Source: Oxalicibacterium solurbis (GTDB lineage Bacteria > Pseudomonadota > Gammaproteobacteria > Burkholderiales > Burkholderiaceae_D). From it: a stretch of DNA of 64,000 bases. The stretch lies in NCBI RefSeq assembly GCF_014635845.1, contig NZ_BMDP01000001.1:744001-808000 (forward strand). Reading direction: 5' to 3'. How positions within the stretch are numbered: position 1 is the first letter of the stretch; each line of letters begins with the position of its first letter. The notes under the pieces were generated by a model. It saw nothing but the letters and a program-made list of their open reading frames with translations. It was not told where the DNA came from and did no database searches. Shown piece by piece: positions 1-9,609 of this stretch. The translations under genes and the position numbers were made by a program.

Positions 1-733
1 ATGCTGCCTCGTTCGTCTCGCGCACGATCACGTGCAGGCGAATGCCGAACTTCAGCGTGCGGCCATGTTTGGCGGCGCGCTTGCGGATATCGGCAATCTT
101 CTCTGCGACAGATGCCGGCGGTTCGCCCCAGGTCAGATAGACATCGACCTGCTCGGCCGCCAACTCATGCGCCGCTTCCGACGAGCCGCCGAAGTACAAC
201 GGCGGATACGGCTTCTGCAATGGCGGATACAGCGTCTTGCCGCCCTTCACCTGCAGATGCTTGCCTTGGAAATCGAAACCGGCCTCGCCGCCTTCGCCGG
301 AAATCGAACCGCGCCATATCTTCAGGAACTCGGACGAGATTTCGTAGCGTTCCGCGTGATCGGCCCACAGGCCGTCCGCTTGCAGTTCCGCCTGATCGCC
401 ACCGGTGACGACATTGATCAGCAGACGTCCTTTCGACAGGCGATCGAAGGTCGACGCCATGCGTACCGACAGACCCGGCGTGCTCAGCCCCGGACGGATC
501 GCCACCAGAAACTTCAGTTTCTGCGTCGCGCCGATCAGGCTGGACGCGGCAACCCACGGGTCCTCGCAGGAGCGGCCGGTCGGCAGCAGCACGCCGTCAT
601 AGCCGAGCGTATCGGCGGCGACCGCCACCTGCTTCATGTAATCGAAATCCACCTGGCGCGCGCCTTTCGACGTGCCGAGATAACGGCTGTCGCCATGTGT
701 GGGAATAAACCAGAAAACATTCAAACTCATCAT
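1..733 (-). CDS. ssuD: Alkanesulfonate monooxygenase SsuD (partial, C-terminus off the left edge)
   Basis: FMNH2-dependent monooxygenase of the bacterial luciferase-like family that releases sulfite from alkanesulfonates in the cytoplasm. About 244 codons are visible. The reading starts at either of two adjacent ATG codons (733 or 730) and gives [14 protein letters not shown], close to the start of E. coli SsuD. Further matches are [14 protein letters not shown], the [10 protein letters not shown] segment and [31 protein letters not shown] split over the middle of the protein. The gene runs off position 1, so roughly the last third is missing from the window. It lies downstream of ssuA (gap about 50 bp) on the same strand and uses the reduced flavin made by the SsuE encoded two genes upstream. 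Confidence 0.93.
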   Translation of the reverse strand, partial: MMSLNVFWFIPTHGDSRYLGTSKGARQVDFDYMKQVAVAADTLGYDGVLLPTGRSCEDPWVAASSLIGATQKLKFLVAIRPGLSTPGLSVRMASTFDRLSKGRLLINVVTGGDQAELQADGLWADHAERYEISSEFLKIWRGSISGEGGEAGFDFQGKHLQVKGGKTLYPPLQKPYPPLYFGGSSEAAHELAAEQVDVYLTWGEPPASVAEKIADIRKRAAKHGRTLKFGIRLHVIVRETNEAA

Positions 734-785
734 CAATCCTTGAAGGCAATACGGTGTTCCGATGCACGTTCCTGTGTACCGGGCA

Positions 786-1766
786 TCAGGAACGAGGAAC
801 GATCACGGCATCTTTCACGTTGATTCTTTTCGGAATCAGCTTCAGCTCGGCAAACACATCGGCGATCTTCTGCTGATCGGCGATCACTGCCGGCGTGACC
901 GGGCGCACACCGTACGCCAGACGCTTCGCCGCCAGTTCGACGACGTCGCTGTCCAGCCCGGTCTGCTTCGTCAGGATCGTCGTGACTTCCGGCAGATTGC
1001 GGCTGCTCCATTGATCGATCTTGTCGATTTCGTCGAGCACGATAGCCACGATGCGCGCATTCTTTTCCGCGTAGGAGCGCGAAGCGAGGAAGAACTGATG
1101 ATTGGCAACCAGCCCGGTGCCGTCGGCCAGCACGCGTGCGCCCAGCTGTTTTTCTGCAGCGGCGAGAAACGGGTCCCAGATCACCCATGCATCGAGACTG
1201 CCGCGCTCGAAGGCGGCGCGCGCATCGGCCGGCGCAAGATAGGAAACGTTGACGTCGCGGTAATTGATCCCAGCCTTTTCCAATGCCTTCACCAGCAGGT
1301 AATGCACATTGGAGCCGCGGTTCAGCGCAACCTTCTTTCCCTTCAGATCGGCCACGCTTTTCAGCGGCGAATTCTTCGGCACGATGATGGCTTCGCCCGC
1401 CGGCGATGGCGGCTCGTTGCCGACATAGACCAGATCGGCGCTGGCAGCCTGCGCAAAGATCGGCGGCGCTTCGCCTGCCGTGCCGAAATCGATGCTGCCG
1501 ACATTCAATCCTTCCAGCAGCGTGGGGCCGGCCGGGAACTCGCTCCACTTCACGTCTACACCTTCGACTGCCAGACGTTTTTCCAGTGCGCCGCTTCCTT
1601 TCAGGATCACCAGCGTGCCGTATTTCTGGTAGCCGATACGCACGACTTTTTTCGCTTGCGCCGCAGCCAGATTCGGCAAGCCGGCACTCAAGGCGCCAAG
1701 TGCAGCGGCAGACAGATAACCCAGCGTGCGCCTTCTGGCGGCATGTTTCTGCTTTGGATCGCTCAT
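786..1766 (-). CDS. ssuA: Aliphatic sulfonate ABC transporter substrate-binding protein SsuA
   Basis: Periplasmic binding protein that delivers alkanesulfonates to the SsuBC permease. I chose the start at 1766 (MSDPKQK) because GGAG sits 8 nt upstream; an ATG at 1772 would be too close to it. The N-terminus has an ARRRTLGYL stretch followed by an alanine- and leucine-rich segment ending LAAAQA, which looks like a Tat-type signal peptide. The mature part has the NitT/TauT/SsuA pattern: [17 protein letters not shown], then [20 protein letters not shown], then [20 protein letters not shown]. The order sbp, ssuE, ssuA, ssuD on the minus strand suggests one transcription unit starting near 3.6 kb. 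Such units are usually CysB- or Cbl/SsuR-controlled, but I did not identify an operator. Confidence 0.93.
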   Translation of the reverse strand: MSDPKQKHAARRRTLGYLSAAALGALSAGLPNLAAAQAKKVVRIGYQKYGTLVILKGSGALEKRLAVEGVDVKWSEFPAGPTLLEGLNVGSIDFGTAGEAPPIFAQAASADLVYVGNEPPSPAGEAIIVPKNSPLKSVADLKGKKVALNRGSNVHYLLVKALEKAGINYRDVNVSYLAPADARAAFERGSLDAWVIWDPFLAAAEKQLGARVLADGTGLVANHQFFLASRSYAEKNARIVAIVLDEIDKIDQWSSRNLPEVTTILTKQTGLDSDVVELAAKRLAYGVRPVTPAVIADQQKIADVFAELKLIPKRINVKDAVIVPRS

Positions 1767-1901
1767 CGGCATTTCTCCATTCTTCAAGATTTTCGGCAAA
1801 AGAAATCCCGCCGGCATGCGATGCCGTTTCCGAAAAATGCGGGATGATTTTTTACAGTGCGCTTCAGTACGATGCTTCTATCGCATGCCGCGCATGCGGT
1901 G

Positions 1902-2492
1902 CTAGACGCTACATCGCACGCTGGAAAACGGAATCGGCTCGAAGCCGGCCGCGGCCGCTTCCTGCAGCGCAATCAGGCTGGCCGACAGGTTTTCCACGCC
2001 GTCGGCCACGCGCCTTACAATCGCAGGATCGAGCACCAGCCCTGCTTCCTCCGACCACACGATCTGCTGTTCGGTCGCATAGATGCTGGGCAGCACATGG
2101 CGCGCATCCAGCGACGACAGCACCGGACGCAAGCCGTAATCCAGCGCCAGCATGTGCGACTGGCTGCCGCCGGTCGCCAGCGGCAGCACCAGCTTGCCTT
2201 TCAGGCCGTCCTGCGGCAGCAGATCGAGAAAGGCTTTCAGGATGCCGCTGTATGCCGCCTTGTAGACCGGCGTGCCGATGACGACGGCATCCGCATCGGC
2301 CACCTGTCCGCGCGCCGCCTTCAGCGTTTCGTCGCCGAAATCCGCCTGCAGCAGCGCCAGCGCCGGCAGGTCGCGTACGTTCAGCTTTGCGTAGCGGTGG
2401 CCGAGCAGTGCCAGCTTTTCGCCGACGTGATGCAGCAGCCGCGTGGAGCGCGAGGACAACGATGGACTGCCGGCGAGCAACAGGATGTTCAT
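1902..2492 (-). CDS. ssuE: NAD(P)H-dependent FMN reductase SsuE
   Basis: Flavodoxin-fold reductase that supplies FMNH2 to SsuD. The protein is 196 residues, the usual size. The N-terminus MNILLLAGSPSLSSRSTRLL carries the phosphate-binding GSPS-x-x-SRS loop, and VVIGTPVYKAAYSGILKAFLDLLP is the conserved flavin-site and helix segment of this family, followed by LPLATGGSQSHML. It lies between sbp and ssuA on the same strand, as in other Burkholderiales sulfonate clusters. The roughly 135 bp between its stop and the ssuA start hold no gene. Confidence 0.93.
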   Translation of the reverse strand: MNILLLAGSPSLSSRSTRLLHHVGEKLALLGHRYAKLNVRDLPALALLQADFGDETLKAARGQVADADAVVIGTPVYKAAYSGILKAFLDLLPQDGLKGKLVLPLATGGSQSHMLALDYGLRPVLSSLDARHVLPSIYATEQQIVWSEEAGLVLDPAIVRRVADGVENLSASLIALQEAAAAGFEPIPFSSVRCSV

Positions 2493-2535
2493 GCGGTTTC
2501 CTGAATCTTTCTTTACGAGTGCTTACTTGCCCGAA

Positions 2536-3540
2536 TTACTTGCCCGGCTGGTAGATGCGATCGAAGACGCCGCCATCCGCGAAGTGTTCTTTCTGCGCCT
2601 TGGTCCAGCCGCCTGCCACTTCGTCGATCGTGAACAGTTTCACTTTCGGGAACTGGCTGGCGTATTTCTTCGCAATTTTTTCGTCGATCGGACGGTAGTA
2701 GTTCTGCGCGGCGATTTCCTGGCCTTCCGGCGAATACAGGTATTGCAGATAGGCTTCGGCTACCTTGCGCGTGCCGTGACGATCGACCACCTTGTCGACC
2801 ACGGCAACCGGCGGTTCGGCCAGGATGCTGACGGACGGTGCGACGATTTCAAACTTGTCCGGACCGAGTTCCTTCAGCGCCAGGATCGCTTCGTTCTCCC
2901 AGGCCAGCAGCACATCGCCAATGCCGCGCTCGACGAAGGTCGTCGTCGCGCCGCGCGCACCGGAATCCAGCACCGGCACGTTCCTGTAGAGCTTGGTCAG
3001 GAATTCGGTCGCGGTCTTTTCGTTGCCGCCCGGCTGCTTCAATGCATAGCCCCATGCGGCCAGATGATTCCAGCGCGCGCCGCCCGAGGTTTTCGGATTC
3101 GGCGTGATGACGGAAACGCCCGGCTTGATCAGATCGTTCCAGTCCTTGATGTGCTTGGGATTGCCTTTGCGTACGAGGAAGACGATGGTGGATGTGTACG
3201 GCGCGCTGTTGTGCGGCAGGCGTTTTTGCCAATCCTTGGCGATCAGGCCGCGATCGGCGATCGCATCGATGTCGTAGGCCAGCGCCAGCGTGACGACGTC
3301 CGCTTCCAGTCCGTCGATCACTGCGCGGCCCTGCTTGCCGGAACCGCCGTGCGACGCCTTGATCTTCAGATCCTCGCCGGTCTTGGCTTTCCACTCCTTG
3401 GCGAAGACCTTGTTATATTCCTGATACAGCTCGCGCGTCGGGTCGTAGGAGACGTTCAGCAACGAAATTTCCGCTGCGTGCAGGCTCGGTGCAATCACTG
3501 TCAATGCAAAGGCGGCGGCTGTAAGTTTCTTGATCAGCAT
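2536..3540 (-). CDS. sbp: Sulfate ABC transporter substrate-binding protein
   Basis: Periplasmic sulfate- or thiosulfate-binding protein of the Sbp/CysP family, 334 residues. It begins with a Sec signal peptide ([22 protein letters not shown], cleavage after AHA-like SLHA near residue 22). Mature-protein hallmarks are [50 protein letters not shown] and [22 protein letters not shown], the last being ligand-contacting in the family. It is the first gene of the minus-strand sulfur cluster, 43 bp before ssuE. No sulfate permease genes are in the window, so it may feed a cysTWA system elsewhere. Confidence 0.93.
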   Translation of the reverse strand: MLIKKLTAAAFALTVIAPSLHAAEISLLNVSYDPTRELYQEYNKVFAKEWKAKTGEDLKIKASHGGSGKQGRAVIDGLEADVVTLALAYDIDAIADRGLIAKDWQKRLPHNSAPYTSTIVFLVRKGNPKHIKDWNDLIKPGVSVITPNPKTSGGARWNHLAAWGYALKQPGGNEKTATEFLTKLYRNVPVLDSGARGATTTFVERGIGDVLLAWENEAILALKELGPDKFEIVAPSVSILAEPPVAVVDKVVDRHGTRKVAEAYLQYLYSPEGQEIAAQNYYRPIDEKIAKKYASQFPKVKLFTIDEVAGGWTKAQKEHFADGGVFDRIYQPGK

Positions 3541-3787
3541 GTTTCATTCCCCTGAGTATTTCGTTTTCGAGGAATGCAGATTAAGGGGCCGTCAAAAAAA
3601 ACAGAACGAATTGTTTCGCCGTTGCATATGCGGTTTCCGCATAACATCGGACTCATGCGGCGTACCGCAATGTTTTATTGCTAGACTGAACGGGTTAAAA
3701 ATATTCCGCTGAAACATATCGGGTGTCGTACCAGCCGCGTCGTACCAGCCGACCTCACCCGCTTCTTCATCTATCGAAAGGACACCC

Positions 3788-4342
3788 ATGAGCACAACGC
3801 ATACCGTCGCTATCGTCGTCGGCAGCCTGCGCAAGGATTCGCTGAACCGCAAATTGGCCAACGCGCTGATCAGGATCGCTCCGCCGTCGCTGTCGATGTC
3901 CATCGTCGAAATCGCCGACTTGCCGCATTTCAATCAGGACTGGGAAGACAATCCACCGCAGAACGTGCTGGCCTTCCGCGAGAAGATCAAGGCTGCGGAC
4001 GCCGTGCTGCTGTTGACGCCGGAATACAATCGTTCGGTGCCGGGCGTATTGAAGAATGCGGTCGACATTGCTTCGCGTCCATACGGGCAAGGCGTATGGA
4101 TCGGCAAGCCGGGTGCCGTCGTCAGCGTTTCGCCTGGCCCGCTGGCTGGCTTCGGCGCCAACCATCACCTGCGTCAGGTGATGACAGCCGTCGGCATCAA
4201 GACGATGGCGCAACCGGAAGCCTATATCGGCAATGCCGGCGACCAGTTCGACGACAAGGGCGAACTGACCAATGCTTCCACGATCCAGTTCATGGGCAAG
4301 TTCCTCAATGCATTCGTGCAATGGATAGAGCGAAACAAATAA
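3788..4342 (+). CDS. NADPH-dependent FMN reductase (ChrR/YieF-like quinone or metal reductase)
   Basis: Soluble flavodoxin-fold oxidoreductase of 184 residues. The flavin phosphate loop is VGSLRKDSLNRKLA (residues about 12-25), followed by ADAVLLLTPEYNRSVPGVLKNAVD, the PEYN motif typical of NADPH-dependent FMN reductases that act on quinones, chromate or azo dyes. It is divergent from sbp, with 247 bp between the starts, and ends just before a strong terminator. Nearness to the ssu cluster might suggest a flavin-supply role, but the sequence is closer to the ChrR/YieF branch than to SsuE. The exact substrate is unknown. Confidence 0.85.
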   Translation: MSTTHTVAIVVGSLRKDSLNRKLANALIRIAPPSLSMSIVEIADLPHFNQDWEDNPPQNVLAFREKIKAADAVLLLTPEYNRSVPGVLKNAVDIASRPYGQGVWIGKPGAVVSVSPGPLAGFGANHHLRQVMTAVGIKTMAQPEAYIGNAGDQFDDKGELTNASTIQFMGKFLNAFVQWIERNK

Positions 4343-4364
4343 GGAAACAAACTGGACGGACATG

Positions 4365-4396
4365 AAAAAGCCGGTGAACATTTCACCGGCTTTTTT
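4365..4396 (+). terminator. Rho-independent terminator, bidirectional
   Basis: A-run, then the stem AAGCCGGTGAA / TTCACCGGCTT with a 3-nt loop, then a T-run. It lies 22 bp after the FMN reductase stop and 24 bp before the dgkA stop on the other strand, so it can serve both convergent genes. Confidence 0.9.
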
Positions 4397-4419
4397 GTTT
4401 GCAAATTCTTCTGTCCGAA

Positions 4420-4857
4420 TCACCGGCCGAAAAAATGCGGCCACAGAATCACCAGCCAGGTTGCCGCCGCCAGCAGCAGCGTCAGCAGCACGGCGGCACT
4501 GCCGAAATCCTTTGCATTCTTCGACAAGGCATTGCGCTCCAGCGACACACGATCGACAACCGCTTCGATCGCCGAATTGATCAGCTCGACGATCAGCACC
4601 AGCACGAAGACGCCGATCATCAGCAAGCGCTCCCACGGCGTGACCGGCAGCATGAAAGCGATCAGCGCCGCCGCGACGAACACGCACACTTCCTGACGGA
4701 ACGCATGCTCGCCGTGCCATGCGGCACGGAGCCCTGCCATCGAATAGCGCAACGCAGGAAACAAACGCCCGAGTCCGCTTTTGCTCTTGAACTCGCTGAT
4801 TGGCTGCACGCCGACGGGCTGGTCGACCGGACGGTCGGCAGAATGATCAATATTCAT
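4420..4857 (-). CDS. dgkA: Diacylglycerol kinase
   Basis: Small integral membrane kinase that recycles diacylglycerol to phosphatidic acid in the inner membrane. The protein is 145 residues, with a 20-25 residue N-terminal extension over the core. The core shows the DgkA signatures HAFRQE, ELINSAIEAVVDR and AKDFGSAAV, and three hydrophobic segments (around residues 58-70, 76-90 and 120-138). It is convergent with the FMN reductase gene and shares its terminator. Confidence 0.93.
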   Translation of the reverse strand: MNIDHSADRPVDQPVGVQPISEFKSKSGLGRLFPALRYSMAGLRAAWHGEHAFRQEVCVFVAAALIAFMLPVTPWERLLMIGVFVLVLIVELINSAIEAVVDRVSLERNALSKNAKDFGSAAVLLTLLLAAATWLVILWPHFFGR

Positions 4858-5082
4858 CTTTACGCACCAAACAAAAAGGGTTTCACATCGCGACTGACGA
4901 ACCGCATCGTGACAGGATGAACGACGGATGGGATGACGGCATTATCGGGGTTACGCGTGAACGCCGCGTTAAAACGTACGCTGCCTGCCGGTTTCCATAC
5001 TGATTTATACCGGCTACCGGCCCAATGGCGATTTTCGATAGCCGCTTCGATACGGAATGCACTTGGCAAAGTGATACGGCCT

Positions 5083-5110
5083 TTGTCGATCTTTCACAAT
5101 GTGATATAAC
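5083..5110 (+). promoter_or_regulatory. Possible sigma70 promoter of the IclR gene
   Basis: TTGTCG, 16-bp spacer, TATAAC, ending 28 bp before the chosen IclR start. It is placed by eye only; the -35 element is imperfect. Confidence 0.35.
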
Positions 5111-5138
5111 GTGGCGACGGCCTTGCAACAAACGAAAC

Positions 5139-5924
5139 ATGAAAACGACAGACGACAAAACCTCCATCCAGGTCATCGAGCGCATGGTCTCGCTGCTGGA
5201 TGCACTGGCCGCCTGCCCCGATCCGGTCAGCCTGAAGGAACTCGCCAGCACCACCAGCCTGCATCCGTCGACGGCTCACCGCATCCTCAACGATCTCGTT
5301 CTCAAGCGCTTCGTCGACCGCTCCGAGCCCGGTGCCTACCGGCTCGGCATGCGGCTGCTGGAGCTGGGCAACATCGTCAAGAGCCGCCTCAATGTACGCG
5401 ATGCGGCGATGGACCTGATGCGCACCCTGCACCGCAAGACCGACCAGACCGTCAACCTGTCGGTACGGCAGAACGACGAAATCATCTACATCGACCGCGC
5501 CTTTTCCGAACGTTCCGGCATGCAGGTGGTGCGCGCCGTCGGCGGCCGCGCGCCATTGCACCTGACGTCGACCGGCAAGCTGTTCCTGTCGATCGACGAG
5601 CCGAAGATGGTTGCGGAATACGCGCATCGCACCGGCCTGGCCGGTCACAACAGAAACTCGATCACCGATTTGGCGCAACTGGAAAACGAGCTCGGCACTG
5701 TGCGCAAGCACGGCTACGCGCGCGACAACGAGGAACTGGAACTGGGAGTACGCTGCATGGCTGCAGGCATCTACGACGACACCGGCAAGCTGATCGCGGG
5801 CCTGTCGATTTCCGCACCGGCTGATCGCTTGCAGGATTCCTGGCTGCAGGATTTGATGACGACGGCCAGGCAGATTTCAGCGGCGCTCGGCTACAAGGAA
5901 AGCGGCAATCCCGGCCGCGATTAA
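5139..5924 (+). CDS. IclR family transcriptional regulator
   Basis: DNA-binding regulator of 261 residues. I took the ATG at 5139 (MKTTDDKTSIQVIERM) because the family domain begins there and an upstream in-frame ATG at 5025 lies in non-conserved sequence. The N-terminal winged helix (residues about 8-70) has SLKELASTTSLHPSTAHRIL as recognition helix, followed by YRLGMRLLELG. The C-terminal effector domain has the IclR pattern ending in the ELELGVRCMAAGIYDDTGKLIAGLSISAP segment. No metabolic genes lie next to it, so its regulon cannot be told from context. Confidence 0.9.
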   Translation: MKTTDDKTSIQVIERMVSLLDALAACPDPVSLKELASTTSLHPSTAHRILNDLVLKRFVDRSEPGAYRLGMRLLELGNIVKSRLNVRDAAMDLMRTLHRKTDQTVNLSVRQNDEIIYIDRAFSERSGMQVVRAVGGRAPLHLTSTGKLFLSIDEPKMVAEYAHRTGLAGHNRNSITDLAQLENELGTVRKHGYARDNEELELGVRCMAAGIYDDTGKLIAGLSISAPADRLQDSWLQDLMTTARQISAALGYKESGNPGRD

Positions 5925-6056
5925 GTAGTCATTGAGTAGCGGTTGAGTGGCAACCACAAGCGGCCGATAACGATCGATAAACGGCAGCTTCACGGTCTGC
6001 GCAATATCCAATCGATACCGAAATCGGAGGCCGATACCAAACCCGTACGCACCAAT

Positions 6057-6086
6057 AAAAAAGGCGAACCGCAGTTCGCCTTTTTT
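6057..6086 (+). terminator. Rho-independent terminator, bidirectional
   Basis: A-run, stem GGCGAAC / GTTCGCC with a 4-nt loop, T-run. It lies between the IclR gene (+) and pbpG (-) and can end transcription from both. Confidence 0.88.
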
Positions 6087-6113
6087 ATTGTCTTTTGCTT
6101 GCTATCGCCGCGA

Positions 6114-7277
6114 TCAGCTTTCCACCGTATGCGATGCATGCGCGATAACTGCATTCTTCGGTTCCTTCTCCAGCCACTTGCGGATGCGCCGCGCATCACC
6201 CAGGCGTGAATATTTTCCCTTGGAATCCAGGAAGATCATCACGATCGGACGATCGTTGATATTCGCCTGCATGACGAGGCAATGCCCCGCTTCGGTGATG
6301 TAGCCGGTCTTCTGGATGCCGATATCCCAGTCTGCATTGGCGACCAGGCGGTTGGAATTTGCGTAGTGCAGCGAACGACCGCTAGGTTCGACGACGTATT
6401 GCGTATCGGTCGAATACTGGCGCAGCACCGGGTAATGCAGTGCTGCCATCACCAGCTTGGCCAGATCGCGCGCGGTCGCCACGTTGTCGCTCGACAAACC
6501 GGTCGGATCGACGTAATGCGTGCCCGTCATGCCGAGTTCGCGCGCTTTCTCGTTCATCGCCACCACGAAGGCACGCACGCCGCCCGGATAGTTGCGGCCC
6601 AGCGCCGAAGCAGCACGGTTCTCCGAACTCATCAGCGCGATATGCAGCATGTTGGCGCGCGACAGGCGCGAACCGACACGCAGGCGCGACGAACTGTGCT
6701 TGATGCGATCGACGTCATCGTCGGTCACCTGGAGAATCTCGTCCATGTCCTGATGCGATTCGACGACTACCATCGCCGTCATCAGCTTGGTGATCGATGC
6801 GATCGGCAAGGTCACATTCGCATTCTTTTCGAGCAGCACTTCGGAACTCGACTGGTCCAGCACCAACGCCACGTTCGACGCCAGGTCCAGCGGATCGCGC
6901 GTCAGGTTCAGGCCCGCCAGATCGCCGGCAGACATCACAGGCGGCACGATCGATACCGCAGGCTTGGCCACACGCTCATAGATCACCTTGCGCTTGCCGC
7001 GCACCATGACGACCTTCTTGACGAGTTTTTCCTTGGAATTGAGCGAAACGGTGCGGCGACCGGAACTGCGTGTGGATTTTTTCGCAGCGACTTTCTTCTT
7101 GCTGCTCGAAGCCGTCTTCTTGCTGACGTTGCGCTTGGCAACGGCCTTGCTCTTGGTAACGCTGGCTTTCTTGACCGTCGTTTTTTTGGCGGAAGTGGTC
7201 GGTTCCTTGGCTTGCGCCACAGAAACATTGCACATGACCAACAAGGATAAGCATATCCCCAGCGCGGATTTAATCAT
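6114..7277 (-). CDS. pbpG: D-alanyl-D-alanine endopeptidase (PBP7 type) with a lysine-rich N-terminal region
   Basis: Periplasmic low-molecular-weight penicillin-binding protein that cuts peptidoglycan cross-links. It has 387 residues from the ATG at 7277, which has GGGAG 6 nt upstream. A signal peptide covers residues 1-23. The serine peptidase motifs are in order: S161-I-T-K164, S218-E-N220 and K323-T-G325. Between signal peptide and catalytic domain, residues about 31-92 are an unusual low-complexity stretch of Lys, Ala, Ser and Thr resembling a histone H1 tail. This makes the protein longer than E. coli PBP7 (about 310 residues). The basic stretch might bind cell-wall polymers; that is inference. 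Confidence 0.92.
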   Translation of the reverse strand: MIKSALGICLSLLVMCNVSVAQAKEPTTSAKKTTVKKASVTKSKAVAKRNVSKKTASSSKKKVAAKKSTRSSGRRTVSLNSKEKLVKKVVMVRGKRKVIYERVAKPAVSIVPPVMSAGDLAGLNLTRDPLDLASNVALVLDQSSSEVLLEKNANVTLPIASITKLMTAMVVVESHQDMDEILQVTDDDVDRIKHSSSRLRVGSRLSRANMLHIALMSSENRAASALGRNYPGGVRAFVVAMNEKARELGMTGTHYVDPTGLSSDNVATARDLAKLVMAALHYPVLRQYSTDTQYVVEPSGRSLHYANSNRLVANADWDIGIQKTGYITEAGHCLVMQANINDRPIVMIFLDSKGKYSRLGDARRIRKWLEKEPKNAVIAHASHTVES

Positions 7278-7443
7278 CTGCGACTCCCGAATCGGACCAA
7301 CAAAATTGCTTGCAGTGTAGCAAATCACCAAAAATGTGCAAGATAATTAGGTAGTTAGCGTTATTCATTAATCCATTTTCTTCACTAGCTGTCATCATTT
7401 TGTCAGTTTTCAGCCACGCCGGACACCTATCCGACCTTCGGCC

Positions 7444-8358
7444 TCATTTCCGCACGACGAAAGCCACACCGACGACCGCCAGCAACATGCCCGCCATGCC
7501 GGCCAGGCTGAAAGATTCGCCGAATGCCGCCCAAGCCATCAGCGCCGTGGTCGGCGGTGTCAGGTACAACAGGCTGGTCACCTGCGTTGCTGCGCTTTTG
7601 CGGATCAACGCGAACAGCAGGAAGATCGCACCGATCGACAAAGCCAGCACCGACCACGCCCAAGCACCAATGAACGCCCATGTCCACTGCACGGTGGACA
7701 GCGACGGCGACATATCTTCGAAGAAAATTGCCAGCGGCAGCACCACGGCCAGCGAAGCCGCGAACTGGACGATGGTGCCGGTACGCAAATCGAAGCGCGG
7801 GCAATAGCGTTTCTGATAGAGCGTGCCGATCGTGATCGACAACAACGCCATCACGCACAGCGCAATGCTTTGCCACGTCAGACCGATCAGCGAAATCTTG
7901 TTCGCCACCACCAGCGCCACGCCGCACAAGCCCAGCACCAGGCCGATCCATTGCCGGCCGCGTACACGTTCGCCGACCAGCGGCGCGGCAAATGCCGTCA
8001 ACACCGGCTGCATGCCGACGATCAGTGCCGACAACCCGGCCGGCATGCCGAGCTTGATCGCGCACCAGACGCCCGCCAGATAACCCGCCTGCACGAGAAT
8101 GCCGGCGACGGCGATGTGGCGCATCGTTCCCACCGGCCATGGCGCGCGCATGATCAGCACCAGCGGCAACAGGAAGAGCAGCACGCCGAGAAAACGCAGC
8201 GACAGAAAAGTCAGCGGCGGCGCATACGGCAGGCCGTACTTGGCCGCGATAAATCCGGTACTCCAGAGAACCACGAACAGCCAGGGAACCGAAGCCAGCC
8301 ATGGATTGCGGTTGGAAGAAACAGCGAAGGAAGAAAAAGTATTGCCGGTAGCACGCAT
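7444..8358 (-). CDS. EamA/DMT family transporter
   Basis: Inner membrane protein of the drug/metabolite transporter superfamily, 304 residues with about ten hydrophobic helices in two repeats. Each repeat is an EamA unit: the first starts at LFVVLWSTGFIAAKYGLPY, the second around IGTLYQKRYCP. The end of the second repeat has LLYLTPPTTALMAWAAFGE, the typical P-x-x-x-x-x-x-x-G-E region. The substrate cannot be predicted. The neighbours are unrelated, so it is probably a single-gene unit. Confidence 0.88.
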   Translation of the reverse strand: MRATGNTFSSFAVSSNRNPWLASVPWLFVVLWSTGFIAAKYGLPYAPPLTFLSLRFLGVLLFLLPLVLIMRAPWPVGTMRHIAVAGILVQAGYLAGVWCAIKLGMPAGLSALIVGMQPVLTAFAAPLVGERVRGRQWIGLVLGLCGVALVVANKISLIGLTWQSIALCVMALLSITIGTLYQKRYCPRFDLRTGTIVQFAASLAVVLPLAIFFEDMSPSLSTVQWTWAFIGAWAWSVLALSIGAIFLLFALIRKSAATQVTSLLYLTPPTTALMAWAAFGESFSLAGMAGMLLAVVGVAFVVRK

Positions 8359-8719
8359 GATGTTTCGATGAAAGACACTGCACCGGAAAATCGTGCAGTG
8401 GCGCCGCTGCAGTATGGTCCAGCAATTTCCAAGACCCTGCAGTTTCTGTCATGCGGCGCATCCGCATTGTGGGCCATCTGCAGAAAATATGCTCAGCATG
8501 CAGTGCGGCAATGCAGTTGATGCGCCGTCACAGAAACTTTTCCCACGATGTATTTTTCATCCAGCACGATCTTCCATGCGGGTGCTGCATCAAGCATGCA
8601 GCCTTGATGAAGAACGAATCGATGAAAAGAAATGCGCGGAGTGAAAAAAGAAAATCGCGCCACGCACATCGATGCGTGACGCATCATCTATCGTGCATCG
8701 AAACGCCGGCTTTTGAAAA
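8359..8719. other. 361-bp intergenic region without a gene
   Basis: Lies between the start of the EamA gene and the end of the CinA-like gene, both on the minus strand. I see no conserved open frame. A perfect 7-bp inverted repeat (GATGCGT G ACGCATC) sits at 8671-8685; it has no T-run and its role is unknown. Confidence 0.6.
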
Positions 8720-9520
8720 TCAAGCGGTGCCGATTTCGCAGCCGCGGCTTTCCAGTCCTGCCAGCAGCGCAGCAAACGCCTCTTCCGCCTGCTGCGGCTC
8801 GCCTTTCACGCCCAGCTCGATGTGGCGGCGCGTCTGCGCATCGCCGACGCTGGGCAGACTGAACACCTTTACTGCCGGGAAGGCGCGTTCGATGGTTTCC
8901 ATCAGCGGCGTCAATGCCGACTCCATCGCCTCGAACACCAGCACCGACTTTTCCAGATGCGGACGCTGGTGGAACAAGTGCGCGTAATGCGTATCGAGTG
9001 CCCATTCGATCATCGGCCACGCCATCACCGGGAAGCCCGGCAGAAAGTAATGCGCACCGCCATTGCCATGCCGGATCGCAAAACCCGGAATCTTGTTGTA
9101 CGGATTCGGCACGATATCCGCGCCTTGCGGAAACTCGCCCATCTTAAGCCGATGCAGGTTTTCCGGACGATCGGGATCGAAATCCACCTTCGCTTCGCGC
9201 GCCATGTCCAGCATGCGCTCGCGGATCTTTTCCTGCGCCTGCGGATGCAATACCAGCGGCACACCTAATGCAGCGGCAGCGCATTGGCGCGTGTGATCGT
9301 CGGGCGTCGCGCCGATACCGCCGCAACTGAACACGACGTCGTCGCTGGCGAAGGTGCGTTTCAGTGTCGCCGTGATGCGCGCCGGATCGTCGCCTATGCA
9401 TTCGGACCATGACAGCGACAGGCCGCGTGTCGTCAGCAGTTCGACGACCTTGGCGAAATGCTTGTCGACGCGTTTGCCGGACAGAATTTCGTCGCCGATG
9501 ATGATGAGTCCGAATGCCAT
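8720..9520 (-). CDS. Competence/damage-inducible CinA-like molybdopterin-binding domain protein
   Basis: Cytoplasmic protein of 266 residues with a MoaB/MogA-like fold as in the N-terminal half of CinA. Signatures are LIIIGDEILSGKRVDKH at the N-terminus, VVFSCGGIGATPDDHTRQ at about residues 61-79 and the long variable C-terminal part found in stand-alone versions. It lacks the CinA C-terminal nicotinamide-nucleotide amidase domain. In CinA-like proteins this domain has been linked to ADP-ribose pyrophosphatase activity, but that cannot be read from the sequence. It is a single gene with no clear functional neighbours. Confidence 0.88.
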   Translation of the reverse strand: MAFGLIIIGDEILSGKRVDKHFAKVVELLTTRGLSLSWSECIGDDPARITATLKRTFASDDVVFSCGGIGATPDDHTRQCAAAALGVPLVLHPQAQEKIRERMLDMAREAKVDFDPDRPENLHRLKMGEFPQGADIVPNPYNKIPGFAIRHGNGGAHYFLPGFPVMAWPMIEWALDTHYAHLFHQRPHLEKSVLVFEAMESALTPLMETIERAFPAVKVFSLPSVGDAQTRRHIELGVKGEPQQAEEAFAALLAGLESRGCEIGTA

Positions 9521-9609
9521 GCGTTTTACCTTGCGCTGAATTGGTTGAGAAATCGGTTGGGGAACACGTGAATGAACGAATTAGTTCATGAATGCGGAAC
9601 GGCAGGCGA

